Assembly: GCA_035631315.1 (NCBI GenBank)
Contig: DASQIZ010000116.1
Location: forward strand, 62,001-126,000
Reading direction: 5' to 3'
Length of the DNA: 64,000 bases
DNA from: 40CM-2-70-7 sp035631315
Lineage (GTDB): Bacteria; Gemmatimonadota; Gemmatimonadetes; Gemmatimonadales; GWC2-71-9
The notes below the pieces were generated by a model. It made no database searches. It was not told the origin of the DNA and was given only the letters and a program-made list of their open reading frames with translations. This document shows, one piece after another, positions 33,836 through 41,839 of the stretch (its first letter is position 1; each line of letters begins with the position of its first letter). Made by a program: the position numbers and the translations under genes.

Positions 33836-34902
33836 CAGTCTGCCGTCCGGTAAGGGATTTCGACCGTCAGGCGCGCACCGCCCTCGGCCCGCGCTTCAAG
33901 GTTCACGCGATTCGCTGCGGGATAGAGCTGCGCCAATCGCGCCCGCGTGTTCGCCAGGCCAATTCCGTTCCCGCCCTTGCTGCCATTCCCTGGCCCCGGA
34001 CCATCATCGGTCACCTCGAGCACCAACTGATCTCCGCGCTGCTCGATGGTCAGCAGGACCGTGGCCCCCTCAGCCCGGCGGCTGACGCCATGCCGGACGG
34101 CATTTTCGACGAGGGGCTGGAGGAGGAGGGCCGGAACCATCGCCGGCAGCGCATCCGGGGCCACCCGCTCCGAGTACCGGAAGCGCTCCTCGAACCGCAG
34201 GCGCTGGATCTCCACATACGGAGCCAGAAGCTTCAGCTCCTGCTCAACCGAGATCTCGGCCGACTCGGTATCGAGGGTATGACGGAGCAGGTCTCCAAGG
34301 CGGGCAAGCATCCGCTGCGCGCGAGCGGGGTCCCCAGGTGCGAGGGCGGCGATCGCATTCAGCGTGTTGAACAGAAAATGCGGGTGGAGCTGCAAGCGCA
34401 GCGCATCGAGCTGAGCTCGTGACAATTGGGACTGCAGCTCCGCGGCCGCGGCGCGCTGTGCCTGATACAGGCGCGGGTACAGAAACGCCATGTAGACACC
34501 GATGATCACCCAGTAATAGAGGGCTCCGGTGAAGACACCCCAAATCAAGCCGCTCTGGATCAGGGCACCGAGCCGCTGCGCGGGTGGGTGACCGATGGCA
34601 GACAGAATCAGGTAGTGCGCGGTGTAGGTGCCGGTGATCTGCGCCAGGGCGATGAAGGGCATCAAGCCGAGGTGCCGCCACACCGATCCCCGACGGGCGC
34701 CCGGCTCGAGCGGCCAACGGTCCACGGCCCACAGCACCACGACCGTGCAGACCGCCCACATCATCGCGAAGACGATTTCGTGGAAGATGTCCCATTGCCA
34801 GTCGATGACGACGTGGCGCGCCGCCTTCATCAGCACGTTCTGCGTGATGAAGAACGCGGCGACGCCGAGCCAGATGAGGACGATCCGCGCGAACCGCTTC
34901 AC
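33835..34902 (-). CDS. LytS/YehU-type sensor histidine kinase
   Basis: A 355-residue kinase. About four membrane helices occupy residues 8-145, followed by a short coiled linker (AQRAAAAELQSQLSRAQLDAL). The His_kinase motif LQLHPHFLFNTLNAIAAL places the likely phosphorylated His at 175, and the ATPase domain shows the N-box LLQPLVENAVRHG and the G-box DDGPGPGNGSKGGNGIGLAN. Without an extracytoplasmic domain the signal is probably sensed in the membrane. The GTG start overlaps the preceding hydrolase stop (GTGA). Confidence 0.92.
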   Translation of the reverse strand: MKRFARIVLIWLGVAAFFITQNVLMKAARHVVIDWQWDIFHEIVFAMMWAVCTVVVLWAVDRWPLEPGARRGSVWRHLGLMPFIALAQITGTYTAHYLILSAIGHPPAQRLGALIQSGLIWGVFTGALYYWVIIGVYMAFLYPRLYQAQRAAAAELQSQLSRAQLDALRLQLHPHFLFNTLNAIAALAPGDPARAQRMLARLGDLLRHTLDTESAEISVEQELKLLAPYVEIQRLRFEERFRYSERVAPDALPAMVPALLLQPLVENAVRHGVSRRAEGATVLLTIEQRGDQLVLEVTDDGPGPGNGSKGGNGIGLANTRARLAQLYPAANRVNLEARAEGGARLTVEIPYRTAD

Positions 34903-35864
34903 CTCAAGTGTTCCCGAAAAAACTGCACCACGTCCGCGTCGAACCCTTCATGGAACGCGGTGCGGTCGAACCCGTCAGCGTCCATACAGATGAATGGGAC
35001 GGCCCGAGCGAGCGCCGGCGTGCACGGTGCCAGGAAGGAGAAATGGTTTGAACCCTGCGGCGCGTGCACCTCGGGAGGTGACGGGAGACTCCGTGCCACC
35101 ACATCGCTGTTCCATTCCCGCGGAGCCATGGTGTCCTGGTCGGCGACCCAGAGCGACACCGGCGCGCGGACGTGCTTGAGCCCGGAGTCGCCGAAGACGA
35201 ATCCCAGGGCCGGGGCGGCGATCACCACCGCCTTGATTCGGGAGTCATGGGGCCATTCGCTGGGCGGCGGCGTTGTATCGGGCCGGTTCCCCTGGTACTC
35301 CCGCACAAACGCACATTCGGGCGCCATCGGGTGGACTCGGCACAACGTGCCGAGCTGCGCGAAGTCGGGCACGCCTCCAGCCGCCACGAGCACGGTATAT
35401 GCGCCCAGCGAGTGACCGAAAACGCCCACGCGCGAGGCATCGACGTGATCTCGCAGCGCCCAGGCGCGGATGACAAAGTCCAGCACTCGAAGCAGCTGGC
35501 GTGGCCGGTCGATGAGGTTGCGGCGGCTCCCGGTGGCTGATGGGTCCTGCGAATTGTCATGCGGATGGGTGAATGCCACGACCACGAAGCCTGCGTCCGC
35601 CAGCTCTCGTGCCGTATCGTAATGCGTGCCAAGCCATCCACCCGTTCCGTGCGAGATGAGAACGAGGGGGTGGCGTCCCGGAGTCATCATGCCCCCGACC
35701 GCCACGACTTGATGATAGAAACCGAGGCTGGTGTCATGCCCTGCAGGGATGGCCGGATACCAGGCCGCTGCCGAGATGTCCTCGTGTCCCGGGTCGGGGA
35801 CCGTAAACGTGACGAAGCCGACGTTCGACTGGAGCGCGAACGCCCAGACCCAGAGGGGAATCAT
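34899..35864 (-). CDS. Exported alpha/beta hydrolase (PAF-acetylhydrolase-like)
   Basis: A 321-residue alpha/beta hydrolase related to platelet-activating-factor acetylhydrolase and dienelactone hydrolase families. A short signal-like N-terminus (PLWVWAFALQS) leads to ISAAAWYPAIPAG, HPLVLISHGTGGWLGTHYD, the nucleophile elbow GHSLGAY and a late His in GSNHFSFLAPC. The substrate is probably a small ester or lipid. It is the first gene of the operon with the LytS/LytTR pair and overlaps the kinase by 4 bases, so it may be a co-regulated effector. Confidence 0.78.
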   Translation of the reverse strand: MIPLWVWAFALQSNVGFVTFTVPDPGHEDISAAAWYPAIPAGHDTSLGFYHQVVAVGGMMTPGRHPLVLISHGTGGWLGTHYDTARELADAGFVVVAFTHPHDNSQDPSATGSRRNLIDRPRQLLRVLDFVIRAWALRDHVDASRVGVFGHSLGAYTVLVAAGGVPDFAQLGTLCRVHPMAPECAFVREYQGNRPDTTPPPSEWPHDSRIKAVVIAAPALGFVFGDSGLKHVRAPVSLWVADQDTMAPREWNSDVVARSLPSPPEVHAPQGSNHFSFLAPCTPALARAVPFICMDADGFDRTAFHEGFDADVVQFFREHLR

Positions 35865-36050
35865 GGTGACGCCAATTTAAGCACCGCTTCTCGACGCGCC
35901 CGTGATGAGGGTCGCGCGTCCGGCGGGCCGTCCCATTCGTCATCGCACCGGCCTGCCTCGTCCCTGTTTTGGCCCCTGCGGTGACGAGAATCTTGGCCGA
36001 CCGGAGACGAGCACCGACCTTGACATATCACTTCCACAGGACGGCACCCG

Positions 36051-36476
36051 GTGAAGGCACTAGTCCCTCTCGCACTCGCGCTCTGGTTCGCCCCCCGACT
36101 CGCGGCCCAGACGGCGGCAGACACCGCCGGCATCATCGCCACCGCACACAACTACATCGACGGCTGGTATACCAATGACGGTCCGCGGATGGAGAGCGCC
36201 CTGCACGCCCACCTCGCGAAGCGGCTGGTGTGGGATGACTCGCTCAAGCACAGCCACCTGGTCGACATGACCGCCATGGAGCTCGTCCAGGGGACCATTC
36301 ATCATCCCAAGGGCGAGGGCCAGCACCGCAACGAGGTGAAGATCCTCGACGTCTTCGGCAACGTCGCGATGGTGCGCATCGATGCCGACACGTGGGTGGA
36401 TTTTCTCCAGGAAACAAGATGGAACGGGAAGTGGGTCATCATGAACGTGATGTGGGAGAACCGTCCAGGCATGTAG
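36051..36476 (+). CDS. Exported NTF2-like (lumazine-binding-like) protein
   Basis: A 141-residue protein starting at GTG 36051. The signal peptide (LVPLALALWFAPRLAAQ) is followed by an NTF2-like cone fold of the putative lumazine-binding (PF12893) type: IIATAHNYIDGWYTND, MESALHAHLAKR, KILDVFGNVAMVRIDAD and a terminal NGKWVIMNVMWEN. No catalytic residue can be named. It is monocistronic: the 186 bases upstream show no convincing promoter, and a strong hairpin follows the stop. Confidence 0.77.
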   Translation: MKALVPLALALWFAPRLAAQTAADTAGIIATAHNYIDGWYTNDGPRMESALHAHLAKRLVWDDSLKHSHLVDMTAMELVQGTIHHPKGEGQHRNEVKILDVFGNVAMVRIDADTWVDFLQETRWNGKWVIMNVMWENRPGM

Positions 36477-36483
36477 CCTCCGG

Positions 36484-36511
36484 CCCGGGGCGGGTTGCGC
36501 CCCGCCCCGGG
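36484..36511. terminator. G+C-rich hairpin after the NTF2-like gene
   Basis: CCCGGGGCGGG (36484-36494) pairs perfectly over 11 bases with 36501-36511 around a short TTGCG-containing loop. There is no T-run, so it may be a weak or factor-assisted terminator. The loop sequence recalls the hairpins of the paired-palindrome repeats, though it is single. Confidence 0.55.
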
Positions 36512-36536
36512 CTGCCGCTACGTTCCCTTCAGAACG

Positions 36537-36620
36537 ATGAACACGACCATGATGATGTGCGGCTGTTATCACCTCTCCAGCATGATGTGTTGTGCTGAGG
36601 AGCGGGCGATCACGCCGTAA
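36537..36620 (+). CDS. Met/Cys-rich leader peptide of the organosulfur operon
   Basis: A 27-codon ORF that starts MNTTMMMCGCYHLSSMMCC and ends with a TAA at 36618-36620. Six of its first 17 residues are Met and four of the first 19 are Cys, clustered as MMMCGC (codons 5-10) and MMCC (codons 16-19). No strong Shine-Dalgarno sequence precedes it, so it may be leaderless. It ends 30 bases before an intrinsic terminator that stands in front of an FMN reductase-flavin monooxygenase operon. Clusters of the regulated amino acid's codons before a terminator are the classic sign of ribosome-mediated attenuation. Here scarcity of methionyl- or cysteinyl-tRNA would be the signal. Confidence 0.7.
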   Translation: MNTTMMMCGCYHLSSMMCCAEERAITP

Positions 36621-36688
36621 CGTCAGATGGTGACGGTTACAACGGCAATCGGCCGCGATCCTCTTCGGGTTCGCGGCCTTTTCTTTTT
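36597..36688 (+). terminator. Attenuator: antiterminator, hairpin and intrinsic terminator
   Basis: The terminator stem is GGCCGCGA (36651-36658) with TCGCGGCC (36671-36678), followed by TTTTCTTTTT (36679-36688). An alternative pairing joins GAGGAGCGG (36597-36605, leader codons 21-23) to CCGCGATCCTC (36653-36663) with a two-base bulge, which would destroy the terminator stem. A third hairpin (36614-36646) nests inside this alternative. A ribosome stalled at the first Met/Cys cluster leaves 36597-36605 free to form the antiterminator. One that reaches the stop covers it, so the terminator forms. The terminator is clear; the switch is a model. Confidence 0.7.
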
Positions 36689-36703
36689 CCGAAAGGCCGG
36701 AGC

Positions 36704-37228
36704 ATGATCAAAGCAGTAGGGATCTCGGGCAGCCCCAGGAGCCCGTCGAAGTCGCGCCTCCTGGTGGAGCGCGTCCTCGGCCAGCTCGGTGAGGGGGGCG
36801 CTCAGGTCCGGCTCCTGGATCTCGCCGCCCTACCCGCCGACGCGCTGTTGGGACGGGTCACCGACCCCAGCGTCGCGGCGGCGCTCGACGCCGCCGCCCA
36901 CGCGCAGATCGTGGTCGCCGGCACGCCCGTCTACCGGGCCACCTACACCGGCCTCCTCAAGACCTTTTTCGACCTGTTCCCCCGGGATGCCCTCGCCGGC
37001 GTAGTCGGCGTCCCCGTGGTCACGGGCGCCGGGCCGGAGCACACCCTCGCCGTCGACCACGGCCTGCGGCCGCTGTTCGCGAGCCTGGGTGCCCGCACCA
37101 TCGCCGCCGCCATCTATGCCACCGATTCCCAATTCCCCAACGGCGCGCCCGAGCCTGCTCTGGTCGCCGCCGTCGAACGTGCCACCCGCGAAGCAGAGGA
37201 GATCGCTCACCGTGTCAGCCTCAGCTGA
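36704..37228 (+). CDS. ssuE: NADPH-dependent FMN reductase (SsuE/MsuE-like)
   Basis: A 174-residue flavin reductase. The N-terminal FMN-binding loop is ISGSPRSPSKSR; further motifs are VAGTPVYRATYTGLLKTFFD and PVVTGAGPEHTLAVDHGLRPL, close to SsuE/MsuE. It supplies FMNH2 to a two-component flavin monooxygenase, here most likely the SsuD/SfnG-type enzyme two genes on. A Shine-Dalgarno-like AGGCCGGAG precedes the ATG, and the attenuator ends 15 bases before it. Its stop lies within the first codons of the ATP-grasp gene (17-base overlap). Confidence 0.9.
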   Translation: MIKAVGISGSPRSPSKSRLLVERVLGQLGEGGAQVRLLDLAALPADALLGRVTDPSVAAALDAAAHAQIVVAGTPVYRATYTGLLKTFFDLFPRDALAGVVGVPVVTGAGPEHTLAVDHGLRPLFASLGARTIAAAIYATDSQFPNGAPEPALVAAVERATREAEEIAHRVSLS

Positions 37229-38174
37229 ACGTCCCATCGCCGTCTATTACGAGCACCCGGACTGGTTCCGGCCGCTTTTTCAGGAGCTGGATCGCCGATC
37301 CGTACCGTACCTGAAAATCGACGCCGCCAGTCACCGGTTCGCTCCCGGGAATGGCCGGCCGAAATACTCACTGGTGTTCAACCGCATGAGTCCGTCCGCA
37401 TACCTGCGTGGCCGCGCCAATGCGATCTTCTACACGCTGCACTACCTCGCCTTCCTGAAGCGCGCCGGAATTCCGGTGGTAAACGGGTACGACGCCTACG
37501 TCACGGAGACCTCCAAGGCGCTCCAGCTCGACCTGCTCCGCCGCCTGGGTCTCCCCTTTCCGAAGGCCGAGGTCATCAATCATGCCTCGCAGGCGGCCGC
37601 CGCGGCGAGTGGCCTGCGATTCCCGATCGTCGTGAAGCCCAACATCGGAGGCTCAGGCGCCGGGGTCACCCGCTTCGATACGCCCGCCGACCTCGCCACG
37701 GCCGTCAGTACCGGCACGCTCGACCTTGGCCTGGACCAGACGGCACTGGTGCAGGAGTACATCCCCGTCGAGGACCAGGGGATCGTCCGCGTCGAAGTCC
37801 TGGGCGGGAAGTTCCTCTACGCCATTCGCGTCTTCGCGGACGCCGACTCCTTCAATCTCTGTCCCGCCGACGTCTGCCAGACCGTGGGTGGCGTGGAGCT
37901 CACCCGCGCGGCCTGTCCGGTGGACGCCCCGAAAAACGGGATGCGAGTTGAGGGATTCACGCCTCCCGCCGAGGTCATTGGTCAAGTCGAGCGGATCATG
38001 AAGGAGGCGAGCATCGACGTGGGGGGCGTGGAGTACCTCCACGATGCCCGCGACGGACAACGCTACTACTACGACATCAACGCACTCTCGAACTTCGTGG
38101 CCGACGCGCCGCGTGTGGTGGGATTCGATCCCTTCGCCCGCCTGGTCGACTACCTGGAAAGGAAGGCGGTCTGA
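37212..38174 (+). CDS. RimK-like ATP-grasp ligase in the organosulfur operon
   Basis: A 320-residue ATP-grasp enzyme (carboxylate-amine/thiol ligase superfamily, RimK/glutathione-synthetase-like). Visible motifs are RFPIVVKPNIGGSGAGVTRF (ATP-binding loop), VQEYIPVEDQGIVRVEVLGG and the Mg-binding end EYLHDARDGQRYYYDINALSNF split over the strand (final acidic/Asn residues D and N). The GTG at 37212 is preceded by AGAGGAGA. It sits between the FMN reductase and the monooxygenase with overlap, so it must act in the same pathway, but no ATP-grasp step is known in the classical ssu pathway. Its substrates are unknown. Confidence 0.82.
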   Translation: MSASAERPIAVYYEHPDWFRPLFQELDRRSVPYLKIDAASHRFAPGNGRPKYSLVFNRMSPSAYLRGRANAIFYTLHYLAFLKRAGIPVVNGYDAYVTETSKALQLDLLRRLGLPFPKAEVINHASQAAAAASGLRFPIVVKPNIGGSGAGVTRFDTPADLATAVSTGTLDLGLDQTALVQEYIPVEDQGIVRVEVLGGKFLYAIRVFADADSFNLCPADVCQTVGGVELTRAACPVDAPKNGMRVEGFTPPAEVIGQVERIMKEASIDVGGVEYLHDARDGQRYYYDINALSNFVADAPRVVGFDPFARLVDYLERKAV

Positions 38175-38176
38175 CC

Positions 38177-39238
38177 ATGCGATTCGGATATTGGCTTCCC
38201 GTCTTCGGTGGCTGGCTCCGCAACGTGCCCGATGAAGGCATGGAAGCCACCTGGGAGTACGTCTCCCGCCTGGCGGTCCGCAGTGAGGAGCTCGGCTACG
38301 ACGCTACGCTCATCGCCGAGCTGAACCTGAACGACATCCGGGGTCCCGAGGCACCCACGCTCGACGCCTGGAGCACCGTCGCCGCGCTGGCCGCGGTCAC
38401 CAAGCGCCTCGAGTTGATGACGGCGGTACGCCCCACGTTCCATCCACCGGCGCTCTGCGCCAAGCAGGCCGCGACCATCGATCGGATGAGCGGCGGCCGG
38501 CTCACCCTCAACGTCGTGTCTTCCTGGTGGGCCGAAGAAGCGCGGCAATATGGCGTGGAGTTCGATCAGCACGACGCGCGATATGCCCGCACCGAAGAGT
38601 GGCTGGCCGTCGTGAGCGGAATGTGGTCGGAGCCGCGTTTCAGTTACGCTGGGCGCTACTACCGGATCGAAAACGCCATCCTCGAGCCGAAGCCCCTGTC
38701 GCGTCCCCGTCCCGTGCTCTACGCCGGCGGTGAGTCGGAGGCCGCGAAGGCGCTGATCGCCGAGGCCTGCGACGCGTACCTGATGCACGGGGACCCCGTG
38801 GAGCGCATCGCCGCCAAGGTCGACGACATGAGCACCCGGCGGGAAAGGGTCGGGAAGCCACCGCTCCGGTTCGGGGTGGCGGGCTACGTCGTGTGCCGGA
38901 ACACCGACGTGGAGGCGCGGCAGGAGGTGGCCCGAATCACCGACGTCCACAGCAATGCCGCGAGCTACGCCAACTATCAGGACTGGCTCTCGAACACAAA
39001 ACTGGAACGAAAGGTGAGCCTCGAGGACTATTCGGTCTCCAATCGGGGCCTGGAGACGGGGCTGGTCGGCACCCCCGACCGCATCGCCGAGCGGCTCCTG
39101 GCACTCGAGGAAGCCGGCGTGGATCTGGTCCTCCTCCAGTTCAGCCCCCAGCTCGAGGAGATGGAGCGGTTCGCTGAGGAAGTCATTCCGTTGGTGCGCG
39201 CAACCAAAACGCCTGCTGGCGCGTCCTATCATGCATGA
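38177..39238 (+). CDS. FMNH2-dependent luciferase-like monooxygenase (SsuD/SfnG type)
   Basis: A 353-residue LLM-class flavin monooxygenase. Features are MRFGYWLPVFGGW, RLELMTAVRPTFHPPALCAK, QAATIDRMSGGRLTLNVVSS and HDARYARTEEWLAVVSGMW. The order and motifs match alkanesulfonate (SsuD) and dimethylsulfone (SfnG) monooxygenases, which release sulfite or sulfinate using FMNH2. The exact substrate cannot be told; SfnG-like features (WYLPN-like start, HDxRYxRxEE) are as strong as SsuD-like ones. It begins two bases after the ATP-grasp stop, and its stop overlaps the start of the permease gene (ATGA). No ssuABC transporter is present. Confidence 0.88.
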   Translation: MRFGYWLPVFGGWLRNVPDEGMEATWEYVSRLAVRSEELGYDATLIAELNLNDIRGPEAPTLDAWSTVAALAAVTKRLELMTAVRPTFHPPALCAKQAATIDRMSGGRLTLNVVSSWWAEEARQYGVEFDQHDARYARTEEWLAVVSGMWSEPRFSYAGRYYRIENAILEPKPLSRPRPVLYAGGESEAAKALIAEACDAYLMHGDPVERIAAKVDDMSTRRERVGKPPLRFGVAGYVVCRNTDVEARQEVARITDVHSNAASYANYQDWLSNTKLERKVSLEDYSVSNRGLETGLVGTPDRIAERLLALEEAGVDLVLLQFSPQLEEMERFAEEVIPLVRATKTPAGASYHA

Positions 39239-41730
39239 CCTTCCGCTGGGAACCCGTCGTCCAGGACCTGCGGTATGCGGTCCGCGGCCTCCGTAGCAAA
39301 CCGGCATTCACCATTGCGGTGACGCTCACCCTGGCCCTCGGAATCGGGGCCAACACCGCGATGTTCTCTGTGGTCGACCGGCTGCTGTTCCGGCCGCCGC
39401 CGATGCTCCACGACCCCAGCCGCGTCCATCGCGTGTATACCGCCCAGACATACCGCGGCAAGGAATACACGAACTCGAGCATGGCCTTCGGGCGCTACCT
39501 GGACCTCACCAGCGCCACGCACGTCTTCGATCGGGCCGCCGAATTCACGCAGCGTTCGCTGGCCATCGGCCTTGGGACCGATGCCCGGGAGATGCAGGTG
39601 GGCGCGGTGAGCGCGAGCTTCTTCGGATTCTTCGACGCCCCCCCCACACTGGGCCGCTATTTCACGAGCGCCGAAGACACCTTTCCAGTCGGGACCCCGG
39701 TGGCCGTGCTGGGCTACGGATACTGGCAGACGCGCTACGGCGGCCGGCCGGACGTTTTGGGCCAGACGATGCAGATCGGAGCTACGCTCTACACCATCAT
39801 CGGCGTAGCGCCCCGGGGTTTCGTGGGGCTCTGGCCCGGGACGCCGAGTGCCGTGTACATCCCGATCGCGGTCTATGGCGCCGAGCAGGGCAAGTCGATT
39901 CATATCCACGGCGAACAGTGGTGGATGACGTACCACTGGACCTGGGCAAGCATGATGGTTGAGCGCCGGGTGGGGGTGACGCAACACGCCGCTGATGCCG
40001 ATCTCACACAGGGTTTCCTGAAGACCGTCGAGATCGACTACGCCCGCGATACGAGAGACCGCACGCCCATGAGTCTGCTGAAGTCCCACGCCTACGCCGG
40101 ATCGATCCTCTCCGAACGCGGTCCTCACGAATCACCCGAAGCCAAGGTCGCGACTTGGCTCGGGGGGGTGGCCCTCGTGGTACTGCTGATCGCTTGCGCC
40201 AATGTCGCGAACCTGCTGCTCGCCCGCGCACTGCAGCGGAGGCGTGAGATCGCCGTCCGCCTGGCGCTGGGCGTGAGCCGGTGGCGTCTGAGCGCCCAGC
40301 TCCTCACCGAAAGCTTCCTCCTGGCGACACTTGGCGGTCTGGCGGGCCTCGTGGTGGCCCAGTTCGGCGGCGCCATCCTGCGACGGGCACTGCTCGACGC
40401 CAAGACCGACACGCCCGTGATCACGGATCCGCGCACCCTCGTGATCGTAGGTGCGGCCATACTCGTGGCCGGGCTGCTCACCGGCCTGGCACCGGTTTTC
40501 CAGACTAGGCGCGTGGACTTGACCAGCGATCTCAAGACCGGCGTTCGGGAGGGCGCCATTCACAGGTCGCGAACGCGCGTCGCCTTGCTGGTCCTCCAGG
40601 GCGCGCTCTCCGTGGTGCTTCTTGTGGGTGCCGGGCTATTCGTGCGCTCGCTCAACAACGTGAAGCATCTGCCCCTCGGCTTCGACCCAGACTCCGTGGC
40701 CGTGGTGGATCTGCAGATGCGCGGAGTAACCCTCGACAGCGCGGCGGGTTGGGGCCTTCGTCACCGGCTCCTCGCGGAGGCGCAGACGCTCCCGGGCGTG
40801 ACCCATTCGTCCCGACAGATCACGATGCCGTTCTGGAGCTCCTGGAATCAGAATATTCACGTGGCGGGCGTCGATTCGACCGACCGGCTCGGCTCGTTCT
40901 ACCTGAACGCGGTATCTCCGGACTACTTCCCCACGATGGGCACGCGGCTCCTGGAAGGACGTGCTATCGGCGTGCAGGATCAAGAGGGAGCGCCGCGGTC
41001 AATGGTGGTCAGCCAGTCCATGGCGCACGTGCTGTGGCCGGGAGAAGACGCCCTGGGCAAGTGCGTCCGCATCGGCGACGACACGATGCCCTGTACCTAT
41101 GTGGTGGGAGTCGCGGAGACCGTGAAGAGCCAGGACCTCGAGTCGGACCCCGGATACTTCTACTACCTGTCCACGGAGCAGTTTGCCCGCGACAATGGCG
41201 GTATTTTCGTCCGCACGCACGGTGATCCTGAGGCGTACAAGGAAGTGGTACGGAAGCGCCTCCAGGTGCTGATGCCCGGCCCGTCGTATGTCACCGTGAC
41301 GCCGTTGTCGGAAGTCTTCGGCAATGAGACCCGGTCGTGGCGCCTGGGCGCCACGATGTTCACGGTCTTCGGTCTCCTGGCCCTCACGCTCGCCGCCATT
41401 GGCCTGTACAGCGTCATCGCGTACAGTGTCCACCAGCGCACCCACGAAATGGGAGTCCGCGTAGCCCTCGGCGCCGGCGTCCAGGACCTGATCCGCCTGG
41501 TGCTCCGGGAAGGACTGTTGCTGGCGGCGGTGGGGGTGGCACTCGGGACCGTCGTGGCGTTCATCATCGCCCGCTGGGTGAAGCCTCTCCTCTTCCAGGA
41601 GTCCCCCCGCGACCCGGCCGTCTTCGTCGGGGTCGCGGTGACGCTGCTCGCCGTCGCACTGTTCGCGAGCGTGATCCCGGCCCGCCGGGCGAGCCGGGTG
41701 GACCCGATGCAGGCGCTGCGATCGGAGTGA
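39235..41730 (+). CDS. Orphan MacB/FtsX-type ABC permease (ADOP-like)
   Basis: An 831-residue permease of the ADOP group, abundant in Acidobacteria and Gemmatimonadota. One N-terminal helix after LRYAVRGLRSKPAFTIAVTL, a periplasmic MacB-core domain (about 50-280), an FtsX triple-helix unit (VALVVLLIACANVANLLLAR onward), a second periplasmic domain (from about 480) and a second FtsX unit (MFTVFGLLALTLAAIGLYS) ending RRASRVDPMQALRSE. No ATPase gene is nearby. The start overlaps the monooxygenase stop by 4 bases, which implies co-translation, yet no role for such a permease in sulfur assimilation is known. Confidence 0.88.
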   Translation: MTFRWEPVVQDLRYAVRGLRSKPAFTIAVTLTLALGIGANTAMFSVVDRLLFRPPPMLHDPSRVHRVYTAQTYRGKEYTNSSMAFGRYLDLTSATHVFDRAAEFTQRSLAIGLGTDAREMQVGAVSASFFGFFDAPPTLGRYFTSAEDTFPVGTPVAVLGYGYWQTRYGGRPDVLGQTMQIGATLYTIIGVAPRGFVGLWPGTPSAVYIPIAVYGAEQGKSIHIHGEQWWMTYHWTWASMMVERRVGVTQHAADADLTQGFLKTVEIDYARDTRDRTPMSLLKSHAYAGSILSERGPHESPEAKVATWLGGVALVVLLIACANVANLLLARALQRRREIAVRLALGVSRWRLSAQLLTESFLLATLGGLAGLVVAQFGGAILRRALLDAKTDTPVITDPRTLVIVGAAILVAGLLTGLAPVFQTRRVDLTSDLKTGVREGAIHRSRTRVALLVLQGALSVVLLVGAGLFVRSLNNVKHLPLGFDPDSVAVVDLQMRGVTLDSAAGWGLRHRLLAEAQTLPGVTHSSRQITMPFWSSWNQNIHVAGVDSTDRLGSFYLNAVSPDYFPTMGTRLLEGRAIGVQDQEGAPRSMVVSQSMAHVLWPGEDALGKCVRIGDDTMPCTYVVGVAETVKSQDLESDPGYFYYLSTEQFARDNGGIFVRTHGDPEAYKEVVRKRLQVLMPGPSYVTVTPLSEVFGNETRSWRLGATMFTVFGLLALTLAAIGLYSVIAYSVHQRTHEMGVRVALGAGVQDLIRLVLREGLLLAAVGVALGTVVAFIIARWVKPLLFQESPRDPAVFVGVAVTLLAVALFASVIPARRASRVDPMQALRSE

Positions 41731-41806
41731 CCCCCGGCTCACGCCGGGGGTTAGTGAATTCCGAATTCGGGATCGATGTTCACTGACCCCGGGCGTTAGC
41801 CCGGGG
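41731..41806. repeat. Paired-palindrome (BIME/REP-like) repeat, copy 3
   Basis: Hairpin A is 41731-41750 (CCCCCGGCTCACGCCGGGGG) and hairpin B is 41787-41806 (CCCCGGGCGTTAGCCCGGGG). The inner flanks TTAGTGAA and TTCACTGA are complementary, and the spacer centre holds CCGAATTCGG, itself a palindrome. Compared with copies 1 and 2 the loops and spacer have changed together while the pairing is kept. It begins one base after the permease stop. Confidence 0.8.
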
Positions 41807-41839
41807 TTGACAGTCTCTTCGTATATCTTCCCCTATCCC

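Noticed and set aside
36484..36511. A fourth copy of the paired-palindrome repeat
   Set aside because: Only one hairpin is present, its stem sequence differs and there is no opposed partner, so it is listed as a terminator-like hairpin.
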